From: Rotaria socialis
Taxonomy: Eukaryota; Rotifera; Eurotatoria; Philodinida; Philodinidae
Direction: 5' to 3'
DNA: 64,000 nucleotides
Assembly: GCA_905331475.1 (NCBI GenBank)
Contig: CAJNYU010001145.1
Location: forward strand, 1 to 64,000
Shown here: in pieces, positions 36,616-48,088 of the stretch
Numbering within the stretch: position 1 is the stretch's first letter
Layout of the letters: every line of letters starts with the position of its first letter
Position numbers and translations under genes: made by a program
The notes under the pieces: model-generated
What the model was told of the DNA's origin: nothing
The model's database searches: none
Seen by the model: the letters and a program-made list of their open reading frames with translations, nothing else

Positions 36616-37205
36616 TTGAAGTGTTTTTATTTGAGATAAAGAGCTATTTTGAGGGTGAAGATGTTGTTCGTACTGCAATTCGTACTCATACGTTTATCGA
36701 AGTTAATAGAAAGCTGCTGAAATTCTACGAGTCTCTAAAATTTTCTTCGTCACACATTATCTTAACTGTTTATGTTAAGAAGTCATCAAGAGACATTCGA
36801 TCAGTAGCTTGGTGGTAGCTGAACAATTAGTTTGGCTGCATGGCAAAAGAGTACGCTATCAATATTTAGATGTGAATATGAAGTGGATCAAAAAACAACT
36901 TTTTTTGAGTTCATTTATTCTTTTTCTCTTATCAAGTTTAAGTTTGATGGTGTAGAATTACCTGTCGGTATATCAAAAAATATATTCTTAGAATAAATGA
37001 AATATTAATAATATATATGTTTTCCAAAGTTTTAGAAAGTATGTCAAACGCATTTCCACGTTTGATTTTTTAAAATACTGTTCCCTACGCTACAAATCCT
37101 ATCATGTTGGTAATGTCTACTGTGTTCAATTTAACGATGTAAAAGAATATTTTTACAAATCAGACAAATTATATTAACACACAACTGTCATCATTGCCTG
37201 AAAAA
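36616..37205. other. intergenic, no gene seen
   Basis: No coding signal recognised downstream of mannosidase copy 2. Confidence 0.4.
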
Positions 37206-37647
37206 TAGAGGCATGCGGTTTCACAAAATTACCCGGAACCGGAACCGCGGTCCGTTACGGTTTCCAATCATTTCAAAACAGTGGTTCCTGTTTGGTTCCG
37301 AAAATTATTATACGGAACCGTGGAATCGTTTACCTACCGAAGTGTGGTTATGATATACAATATGCAGGATATTGACCATGCTTGTTGACCACAAAATTTG
37401 TATCTTCGCCTCAAGATCAGTATAGAATCACGTCTGACATGAGTTGCGAATCGTTTCTTTTTCAATAGTAGCTTGACAAAAACCTTCATGCAAGCGATTA
37501 TATAAAAGAAACGGTTTCACGGTTCCTTTAGCGGTTCCCGAGTAATTTTTTCTACGGTTCCGGTTCGGATTCAATTCTCAAAAACTTTTCAAAGGCCGAT
37601 TCCCGTTCGATTTCCGGTTCAATATTTTGTGGAGCCGCAGACCTCTA
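37206..37647. mobile_element. hAT-like non-autonomous element (442 bp)
   Basis: Left end TAGAGGCATGCGG and right end, reverse-complemented, TAGAGGTCTGCGG are inverted termini of hAT type. Flanks CTGAAAAA (37,198-37,205) and CTGAAAAG (37,648-37,655) form an 8-bp duplication with one mismatch. Subterminal regions are crowded with CGGAACCG and GGTTCCG words on both strands, as expected for transposase-binding motifs. No coding capacity. Confidence 0.7.
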
Positions 37648-37655
37648 CTGAAAAG

Positions 37656-39483
37656 GTTTACAAATACGACTCTCGTTTTATTAAAAAAAAACAATTTAGT
37701 AATTAAGCTACTAGTGATAATATGAATGTGTTCTATTTAGTGAAATTTCATTATTTATATTCTTCAAAGAAATTTGAGTATGCATGAAAAACAAAATAAG
37801 ATCACTTTATTTCTGTATAATTATCATTTTGATAGATTTTAGGCAAATTTTTTGACATCACATAGGCTACCAGACAGCTAAATGCATGAGAAGACATTTT
37901 TTATTCTTGTTTTGAAATGAAAATTCTACTTAAAAGTTATGTTTTTGGAACCATCATGAAAGAGAATCTAATGAGTGCTATTCAACACATCATAATACAA
38001 TCCAAAAACAAGATATAAACAACGATCATGCGTAACTATCGTCTGACTTTATTATTGTTGCAGAGATGAATCAACCAATGCGAGCTTTTTGGATAATAAG
38101 GATAAAATAGAGTACTGTATTCTTTATCTAATTCGCACGCCTTCACGTGGAAAATATTGTTATCTTTCGTGTTTGCCGGCGCGTTCAATTTAGCAGAAAA
38201 ATTTCTTCTGTTTAGCTAATTTGAAATCCGATGACATTAGAACCTACTCGTTTTACTTTTAACTGTAAATTAACTGTTCTAATCCAACTTATATTCTCAT
38301 TGGCAACCGATGCGAGTATCTATTTTAAGCACTAAACATATTCAATGCTGCTCCATCGAAGAGTTACATTACTTTCATCGCATTTATGTTCTTTTGATTT
38401 CTATTGAATCGTTCATTTCAACCAGCTGAAAGTCAACAACACATTGATTTATCTCATCATTAGAATAGACTTATCATCAATACTAATAGAATTTTCATTC
38501 AACACGGCCATCTGTCTTCCGATAAGTGTCGAAAAATTAATCGTGAACATTTTAGATTTATTAATGCATTCATGTCTTGAATTGAACAAAGAAAATTTCC
38601 CGTCGAAATACAACTGCATCAAATTAGTTGGTTTTTACAGACAGTTTAATAGCGCTTAGCTTGAATGCTAGCTGCTTTCAAGGAGAAAATAATCTTACCT
38701 GTTTTCTGATATTTATAATTAACAATAGAAGGCATATTTTGTCAGATAGGAGAGTGAAGTAGAAAAATGCAAGATTAAAGCAGCATTTCTCATCTGTATT
38801 AACACATATACTTAGATAGAATGTAATGATCTAATCAAGAAAATACATATTTTCAAGTTTTAAAAATAACTTTTCAGTAGAAAATCATCACCTTTTTGTT
38901 TTTGAAAGAAAAATTGCCTGTCCTAAAAATATCAGGCTCAATTTTTCACAACCGATGAATGTCGAACTTTTTTTTTTACTGCATATACAGTTCACAGCGA
39001 TTGAATACGCTAAACTTAGAATGGGAAAGGAAATGGAATCATTCAGCCTTTATTGATAATGGATAATAGGCCTGATCGTTAGAAAATACCATTCATCTGT
39101 AAATCCTGATAATCTTCTGTACAACGATTGATGTAAAATAATTACTTGAGATTTCATATGTAGTTGATCAACTTAAAACGTGCTTGGCAAAGATATATAA
39201 AGAAAAACTTTTTTTTTCCTTTTGAATCTTTGATATTTCGTCACAAGTAAAAAGGAACTGCTCATGAATGCAATGTATCAGCACCAAGTTAAAAAACTGC
39301 ACTAAGTTTTCTTTATCATTGAGGTTTTTCTGTTCATAATTCACAATCCGAATTTCAAATATCCGATGCATTTCTCTATTAGCATCCAATGCATTTTACC
39401 AGCTTCTCAAACAAGTCTGACGTAAACGTTTTTCTTTTTTGAACACGCAGACTTATTCGTTAAGTCACTTAGTCTCTATCTAT
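37656..39483. other. intergenic, no gene seen
   Basis: AT-rich; short open frames only. I looked here for earlier exons of the downstream mannosidase relic and saw none. Confidence 0.4.
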
Positions 39484-40780
39484 TAAAGAGATAAAATCCT
39501 CAAACAATAGTATTGATTTTAATCAAATTGCGCAAGTCAATAAATAAATAGAGTTGAATAGACCGTTGGTTCTATTCTAATTGATGAAAACGCTCATAAA
39601 CAAAATAATTATTCTTTATAATACTAATATTAGAAATCAATCACAATACTGTAGGGATGCAAATGAACTTTGAGCTCATGAAAGAAAAAGATATTATCAA
39701 TTTGCATTGAATGAAACCTCTCATTACGTAGTGACTAGGAATTATTGTCCAATCAACAGTCTAATATATATTTATATATTAAAGATCAACGTCTACAAAT
39801 TACTATTTCTACTATTCAGAAGAAATTACTCTGTTCTATAATATTAAGTTAGAGTAGTTAATTATTGTTCAAACCGATCGCGTGAGAATATCTATGTCCG
39901 GTGCTGATTATGAGCCTTGAATATGTAAGACTAAAGCTACATATTAAAAACTCGTCTTTATTCTCTATCCGAACATAACAACTAGTTGCCCTTAAACGAT
40001 TCAAGCTCACAAAATCGATCAGGAAACTGGGCACATTTAAGCTAGGCACGAAAGTTATTAATAAAACGCACTGGCAAATAATATTTTATTAATTCTAAGC
40101 GCATCTTGTATACTTTTTGAACTTTTTGAAAAAATGATTCTGATGCTTTTTATTTTATAATATGTTTTCACTCTTTGCCATCTAGAAAAGTGTCGGATGA
40201 CAGGAGAACTCACAGAATCAATTAGAAAGACATATTCCTTTTGCTTGTTTTTTTTCATTTCTCCATTTATATATTGGTTAAAATAATGCAAATTAATAAT
40301 TATGGTTCATTTCCTTAACGTGAAATATCGGGCGCACGGTTTTTTGGACGATGAATATAATTGTATTTATTCAACTTTCTAAACCGCTCTTTTTTATCGT
40401 CGAAACTATTGTTAACTGCAAGACGATGCGTATAGCGTTGTATGCGAACATTTAAATGCAACTACACTGATTGAGGGTCGTGTTATTCACGAATGACATT
40501 ATTCATTAGCTAAACAAATCTATGGTAGCAATTCAACTGCTTATAATCACACATAGTTAACATTAACAGATACATTCAGATTAAATATTCATCTTCTATG
40601 AGTAGTTATTAAATAAATTGGAAGCCAAAAGATCACTTCGTTCGGATCGAATTATTTAAAGACGATAGACGCTTTTTAGCGAGTTAAATTTGATTTGCAA
40701 TTATGAGTTTAATCGATAGAGACAATTAATAATAACACTCAATTATCAATTAGTGACAAATTGACAACTATCTAATATAC
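39484..40780 (+). pseudogene. decayed third alpha-mannosidase copy (exons 17-18 region)
   Basis: Base-level similarity to mannosidase exon 17 begins near 39,484 and runs to about 39,820; clear shared words include GGATGCAAATG and TATTGTCCAATCAACAGTCTAAT (compare TATTATCCAATCAATAGTCGAAT). Similarity to exon 18 resumes near 40,430, with CATTAACAGATACA followed by TTAAATATTCAT as in the intact copies, and fades near 40,780. Frames are broken by many stops and indels. About 500 bp between the two parts (39,930-40,430) lacks similarity and may be an insertion. Remnant intron-like sequence between exons 17 and 18 suggests a DNA-level duplicate rather than a retrocopy. Confidence 0.7.
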
Positions 40781-41110
40781 GTATAATTGTTACATACATT
40801 CGATGAGAATAACGAACGATCTTAAATGGAAATTCTTCGGTAAAAACGAAAAAATATGTTCGTTTTAAGACGTTTTGTTTTTCAGAAAGAAGACTACTAT
40901 AAGATGCAATCGAAAATTTTTATTATTTTTCTATTTACGAGAACTTCACTGCGAATCTGTAAATTTTTTATTATATATATATCAAAGAAAACATGAATAA
41001 ATACATGTGCACTCATTTATCTGAGTAAATCGAAACAAGAAGAAAGAAAGAAAACAACGGTCAGAACAAAAAGAATACAAACTTTAAGTTACACCTTCGA
41101 ATTTTTTGTT
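40781..41110. other. intergenic, no gene seen
   Basis: 3' flank of the CD225 gene, with a short TA run near 40,974 and a GAAA-type run near 41,041. Confidence 0.4.
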
Positions 41111-41622
41111 TTAATGCGGATCAATATTTCGAATGAAAATAACAAGACCAAGAGCCAAATAAATAAATAGTGCAATCACATACGTTGCCAAAGACCAAGA
41201 TAATGAACGCCGTGAATATATTAATGCTTGTTCAAAATATTCTTTACGCTCACAATGTAAAGATTTAGCAGCATAAAAAACGGCAACAACACCTGAATTA
41301 AATATATAATTTGAAACATGTTGATTAACTAATTTTCACCTACCGGTAACGAAGAATAGTAAGGTTGCAAAAATTGCACAAACAAGATGTCGTCTAGGAT
41401 GAGCTTTTTTATACGTATATGCTTGAAATGGACTGCGCTCTACTACGTCTATGCAGATTTTTTAATAGCAAAAATTCATCATTTAGAAGAGAGAAAAAAC
41501 ATTTTATTACCAATTGTTGTGTCACCTCGTTCACCAACCAAGGACGGGCCGGATGTTGACCATCGACATGGAGATAATTTTTGATGCGTATGAAGAGCGG
41601 AACATGCTCTTGATGAAAACAT
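41111..41622 (-). CDS. CD225/dispanin-family two-pass membrane protein
   Basis: Three exons (41,622-41,511; 41,448-41,344; 41,292-41,111), both introns in phase 1; 132 residues. The C-terminal two thirds match the CD225 (dispanin) fold: H-P-R-R-H-L, a first intramembrane helix running through A-I-F-A-T-L, then V-V-A-V-F-Y-A-A-K, a soluble loop with Y-F-E-Q-A and S-R-R-S-L-S-W-S, and a full second membrane helix followed by a short basic end. The family includes IFITM, SYNDIG and PRRT proteins involved in membrane trafficking and curvature; which subfamily this belongs to is unclear. The N-terminal 40 residues are not proline-rich as in some relatives, and the start ATG is the least certain part. 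Confidence 0.65.
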
Positions 41623-43088
41623 AATTAATATTAACAAATTTTTACAATGAGGATTTCATTTCTATAAATAGTAGATTTTGTTTCCTTCGTTATTAGTAAT
41701 AAAGTAAATCTTCGTATTTGCAATGGGATCAAGAAAGGTGACATCTTACTATAAAAAAATGAAACACATAATCAAGAAAACTTCAGCAGCGTTTTTCTTT
41801 CTTTGTGCTCATCAATAAGTACCTATGGTTACTACACACATTCTATTTTTGAACTAAAGAAGATAAACTCCTGTTTTAATATAATATAGAATGGTAACTA
41901 TTGAACTATGTTTAGTGAACTATCTTATTTTTGATCCGCTTAACAAAAAGCAAAAGCAAGCTCATAATGTACAATCTCAATCTAAATAATTCTTGTTAAT
42001 CATAAATTACCTTAAGAAACGCCTGTCAACTTCGTCAAAGACGTTGCCGTTATATTCAATATATACATAACGCCAAATCAAATGAAAATTTTCATTCATT
42101 ATTTGTTTAAATACTGACAATGGAGTAGTGCTATAAAATAAAAAGAAGGAGAAGTCATACTGAGAATGACATACGGAAGTCGTTCGTTCGCTTGCGTGTG
42201 ATGATCACAATCAATTATTCTATATGAGAGTATGTGCGCACCAAAGTGATAAAGTATGAAACAGAAGAATGTGACAGTCAAAAAACACAAAAGGAAGAAT
42301 TGACTTAGCCAGATTAATTACAAGAGCGTGCAGAGAGCTCCTCATCGTAAATAAAAGCACCTTTTTATATTGGTAATTGAGAGAAGGTTTGTTTTAATTT
42401 CTAACTGTCAATTATCAAAGAAATTTTACAAAAACTAGTAAAGATGAATATTTCAGTATTCAAAGTTTATATCGAGTATCGCTCTAGATTATAAATTAAT
42501 GATAAAATTCTCTACTGCGTGCTTTGATATACACTTTCAGCTATAAGCATATGAGACCTACGAAGCGCTTTTTATAGTCAGAAATCCCTTAGTGTAAATA
42601 AGCAATGAATCTATTTAATCAAAAGCTGTTCGTTGGCATAGGACCAGAAGTTTTTATGTTGATAACTCAACCTGTGATAACGATAGATAAATAAGATCTT
42701 GTTATTATTACCATGATGTGATCGCTTACGAGAGAAATGGAAATGCTGTTTTATTTTATCTTATCTTAAATAGTATAATTATTAACCACGATGATATCGC
42801 CAATTTCTTTTCTTTCTCTTTGTATTCTAGAATCGAAAAAGAAACTTTACACTTACTCACATATATTTATACCGCCAGGTTTCGCTAATAATCGAGCATT
42901 CTAAAGAAATAAAATACCTTACTCCTCCTTGTGAATGGCAATAATAGTATTCAAGAGTTTGTTGTCATTCTTTATAGAATGAGTGTATTCATATATGAGA
43001 AAATAAGATGCACAATCTACAATCTACTGCTGTTGTTTTCTTTTCCTTGTAATCTTTACTAGTTAATGATATTTTCTTTTTCTCTCCT

Positions 43089-43123
<35 letters not shown>

Positions 43124-45247
43124 TTATTTTCCCCTCCTCTACTACTCAAGATGAACGCAAACGATAAAAGTGAATAATGACGACACGTGTATATATTTCT
43201 CTTGCACAGCTAAAACCATCATCGTCATATATTAGTATAAGTTTGTTCTTTGCCTTTTTACTATCTTGCTTTGACAGTGCTGGTAGCATACCAAGAGACT
43301 CTAGAACGTCAGTAGTCTGATGTTAATATATCAGTGAAGCCGAAGAAAAAATAGAACAGAGCTGATGATGCAAAATAAGAGGAAAGGGAAAAGAAAATCT
43401 GATGAGGTTCGCGTGTATGAACGCACAACAAGTTAGTATCATATTGTGCTCATAAATCAGCAGACATGGAAAGTCCTGCATCAAGGCAACATACAAATAT
43501 ATATATATATCGATCGCTCATGAACATCTATGGATAAGAGAAAATAGACACGAACTTGATTCCCAAAAGATTCGCTTCAACAAACAGCACGACTCGAACG
43601 AGACGAGGATCAAAAGTAAACGATTTATCGTATCAATTGGTATCAGCAGAGTATATGACGATGCTCGACATATGCTTGAAACTAAATGAATCTTTTATTT
43701 TTATCCTTTTTCCATATTTGAGAAGTAGGCTAAAACAAAAGTTTGTTTTTTGTTTGTGGTGATGCTGGCTTGAAAAGGATTCCTACGCATAGATTCGTGA
43801 TCTATTTCTTTCCTTTTCTGGCCTCAATGGAGCAAAACCATGCTTTGGAATGTGTTTGAAATATATTGATATACTTATTAGATGAATCAGTGATTTTTTT
43901 TACTGTTTAACAAAGTGAAAAATACTAAATCGAACTGACCCGTTTTTATCGAATATAAAATTTTGCATAGGGATGAGTGATTATTTTCGATTTTTATTTT
44001 AATTGATCTAGATAAATTATAATTCAATGAGCAGAAGTTATATCATATAAGCGACAAATTATTCTGCCAAATATTTCTATAAATAACGACTAAAATATAC
44101 ATTGCATTTATACGGATTCTGAAACAGCCATTTTTGCCTCGAGCTATTCATTTAATTGGGTCTGATTTTTTTAGACTGAAATCATAGATAAACGTAATTT
44201 AGCATCACCTTTCATAATATCATTAATGGGAGATGTGTGGCATTAAAATAGTAAATGTTCGATTGCAATGGAATATAGTTTTAAATATCTTACTGATAGC
44301 AAGATTACAACTAGAGGGATTCAAGGGTCTCTTTTAACGATTTTTGTACTCGTTCTTAATCTATACAGATAGATATTAGACACTATGAATTGATCCGATG
44401 CTAAGAAGAAGTAAAAGCAAAGGGAAGGCTTGCACCATATGGAAATCTTTCTAGGCCGATGTTTTGGCGTTTGACAGATTTAATTCGAGTTTGCTTGATG
44501 AATGTCAACATATCATCAATTACTCATTATATAAGTTACGAATATTCGAAAATATATAATTTCTCTAAATAATTGTGGCTTGATTCTTATATGAAAGAGT
44601 GCAATACGAAGATCAAAATAAATTGATCGTAGGAAGATTGTGTCGAATAAAAATATGACGCAGCTAATCTAATGGAAATTAACATAAATTGTAGATTCTA
44701 GTTAATATTCTAACGATATTCAATATTGATTTATATGTTGATTGATGACGAACAAAGAAACCGATGAACTCCGTCTTTTGTTTTGGTTTTAAATATCCGA
44801 TAATAAGATTCATATTTTTCTTTCTTTGAATTGAAATAACATGTTTTTATTGAACTATCACATTTATTTCTGACATCCAGCTTAACAAAGTTTCGTTCGT
44901 ATATGTTTTAGTCAAACAAAAAACAACAGCAACAAATGATTAATCAGAAAATAAAATAAAAGTTAGTTCTTGCCAGAAAAATTCGTCGCCGATGAATTCT
45001 AAATTTCCAAGCAAACAGAAAAAAAGAAATGGAATTTTCAAGAAAATAAATTTCGAACTTTTTTCTTACCATTATTGTTAAAAACTTATTGATACTCGTC
45101 GTAGTAGCTGTTGATGATGACGAGAATGATGATGATGATGACGACGATGATAAAACTAAATAAAAGCAGAGCAGCTAAAACCATTTGTCTATCTACTGAA
45201 GTTGCTTCTGTCTCTTGTGTGGGGAAACGAAATCACATAGATAACTT
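41623..45247. other. long intergenic stretch; CT and GAT microsatellites
   Basis: No supported gene in 3.6 kb. Contains a nearly pure CT tract at about 43,080-43,125 and an imperfect GAT/GAC trinucleotide tract at about 45,112-45,152. Confidence 0.5.
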
Positions 45248-47651
45248 CTATATGATATCCTTATAGTTCTCAATCGATTCGTCGATATTGCCGTGGGATA
45301 TGCGGTGCCATAACAATAAGAAGTCTAAGTATCTTCGGGGGACAGAAACACGTTCTTCGTCGTCCTTGCATATTTTCTTTCTGAAAAAATTCAATTGCAT
45401 ACCATTATTATCTACAAATTCAGTTTTAAATGTCATTATTGTACAAATAACTAACGAAATGATGCCAATTATCATTAATACCTACACAAAATACGAAATT
45501 CAGCAATTGAAAATCATTATAACAAAAGCATTCTTACTTTTGTTTTGAGAGTGCTCAATCCATGAGGCATCACATGAAGAGCAATGATTGCAGGTAGTAT
45601 ATAACAAATTAATTGCCCACTGGTTGCGCCAGTTAACGCTAAGACGAATTCAAGGTTAGGAATAAATATTGCAATAAGTGTCGGTAAAAACACGACAATA
45701 GCTGTAAATACAATGATTAATCGTCTAGGAATAATATGACGTTCGCCAAAAAGAGATTGTTGTTGCTAGAAGAATGAAAAATAATTTTTAGCGAATAAAT
45801 ATCCATTAGATAGACAAAAATTCATGTTTACTTGATTGTTCCATAATGTATACAAGCTTATACGTGTCGGATTAACCATAAATGGAATACCCGTTGTACA
45901 ATTAAGTATAAAACCCCATAAAAATATTTGTTGAAATAAATTTTTCGGGAATATTTGCATGACATTTCCTGGTATGAATGCATACGTTGGAAAAAACGCC
46001 AAATATCCAAAGATACCAGCCTAATAATGAAACAAAATTTATTTTCTTCAAATAAAATCAACGTTCATCTTACAATAAAATACATCAGTCCAACAATGGT
46101 CACTGATAAATCAATGACATCATTCATCGCATGTGAAGTTGCATCAGATAATTCAGAAAAAACAACAAATAACATTCTAAAATTGGAAATAGATATTGCG
46201 TCATCGGCAGATAATAAACGTTTTTCCTAAGTAGGTACTATTGAACAGTTGTGATGAACGTTTTTGACTTAACACTTCAACAATTTTTGTTTTTATTTAT
46301 AGAAAAGCAATTTTATTCAGTATTATTAGTATCTTAATTGAATGCTTTAAGCAGACGTGAAGAAGATAGTTTCCGTTTCAATCTTACCAGTGTCGGCACT
46401 AATCGTTTTTTATGAGGAAAATTAGGCGTATCTAATCGTTTAAAGTCTCTATTGAATATCATATGCATACAGTCTCCGTGCTTTACGAGTACATATGGCT
46501 TAGTCCCGGTGGAGCCGAAACACAAAAAAGAGAAGAATTGCTAAATTTCACTGGTAATGAGAAGATAACAATAAATCGTCTTTCATCAAAATGCTTTCTA
46601 CTTCAATTCTTCTTTTCCAATACCGATTGGAAACAATAGTGGGATATATTTTCTCTTATAAATTCTGCACATAAAATTTAATAAATTGATTTTCTTACGT
46701 TTGACATGAAAATGAAAGTGATATAATTGGTAAACTAACAAATATTCCACTCCATCTCCAGTAAACAATTTTGTTCAGATTTAATAGTATGCTAGTTGAG
46801 TTCAATCCACATTGAACAAAGCTCTAGACAAATAAAAATAAATATCGAATCGTGCTCATTTTTATATTAATTACATATACGCCAAAGAATAAATAGAATA
46901 TAATCGATTGAATTGATATCGGCGTTAAATGATCAAATCGTTCAGATAAACTCAATGGGAAAGAAACCGTAAATGTCAATATGAGAATGACTAAACCTCG
47001 TATCAACTGTGAGTTCTAAACCGATGAATAGAACGACTATGAATAAATAATGTAAAAAGAAACCGAATTGAAATTCACCGTCACATCAAGTGTTTGTGCA
47101 ACAACTACTGAACCAAGATCACCAACAATCATTTGATAAGCAACAATAGAACCTAATAAAAGGCCGATGGAACTGAAATGGAAAAATAAATATTTATCAT
47201 TTTTATTGGTAAAAGTCTTTCGCGTTTGCTTTAAAAACTACCTCAATTCCACAACTAATTTCATGGTGCGTCCTATAATCTTTTTTAAAATGAATTAAAT
47301 TCAATGAAATCAATTAAAATTTCTATTCTCACCCGTAGCACGTAATGCTAAATATTCATAGGTTGCTGAATTACTTGCATGAGCACTTGAAATAAGAATT
47401 TTACATGAATATGACGTGATTATTGCGGAGATAATCATAAGTAGTGTTGCTAAAATAATTCCGCACTAGAAATGAAAATTTTGAAATATAGTGGTTTTTG
47501 TTTAGTAGTTTTCATCGATTAAAATATCAATTACTTGATGGTAACAATATGGCATCGAGAGAACCGACACACCAACAATAGCATTTGATAAACTTAAAAC
47601 ACTTTTCTGAGGAAAATTTGGCTGTAAAAATTTGCTAATGCTTAGGTGCAT
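45248..47651 (-). CDS. SLC38-like sodium-coupled amino-acid transporter
   Basis: Ten exons: 47651-47535, 47465-47333, 47272-47242, 47172-47079, 47015-46875, 46823-46699, 46176-46074, 46020-45832, 45765-45538, 45481-45248; phases agree throughout; 464 residues. The first helix carries S-L-S-N-A-I-V-G-V-S-V-L-S-M-P, the amino-acid-binding signature of the AAAP/SLC38 family, and about eleven hydrophobic segments follow, including P-x-R-I-S-L-Y-T-L and E-F-V-L-A-L-T-G-A in the later helices. The N-terminus is very short, as in SLC38A10-like members rather than A1/A2; the long cytosolic tail of vertebrate A10 is absent. Exon 6 to 7 spans 522 bp, far longer than the other introns (about 50-70 bp). 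Confidence 0.8.
46177..46698 (-). other. unusually long intron of the SLC38-like gene
   Basis: 522 bp against about 50-70 bp for its neighbours. The middle part (about 46,334-46,525) has a higher G+C content and a 63-codon minus-strand open stretch without recognisable similarity. It may be an old insertion; no terminal repeats seen. Confidence 0.35.
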
Positions 47652-48088
47652 CGTAAATCTAGAAATAAATAGAAAATTTTGCATAGCTAATTAATGAAGA
47701 TTATTATAATAAAGTAGATGAAACTATGCGAGTTAAGAACAATATATAAATCTTGAAATCAATAATTACAGTTGGTATGAACAAAGATTTCAGTATGAAA
47801 GAGATTTTCCTGCATGGAAAACCTTCTTCTCCTTGCCTATCTTTTTTCTCTCGAATAAAATATTCAAACATACTTCTCGCATTGAACATCAGAAAACGAA
47901 AGTGTCTACACTATTAAATTAAGTCCCAGTATCTTAGAATAAATAACGTAATGACAATGTACAACAACATGAAAAGAAAACAAGCAAAATTAAATATCAC
48001 TCTCAATCATCGCACGTGATCTACCTAACATAAGAGAGGGCCGCAAAAATATTTAAAAAATAGTTTTTTCTAAATCGACTCCATTCAG
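47652..48088. other. intergenic, no gene seen
   Basis: Lies between two minus-strand genes: the 3' end of EXOC2 and the 5' end of the SLC38-like gene. No coding signal; probably holds the transporter promoter. Confidence 0.4.

Noticed and set aside
43080-43125. CT-rich tract considered as promoter element
   Set aside because: Simple microsatellite with no adjacent gene.
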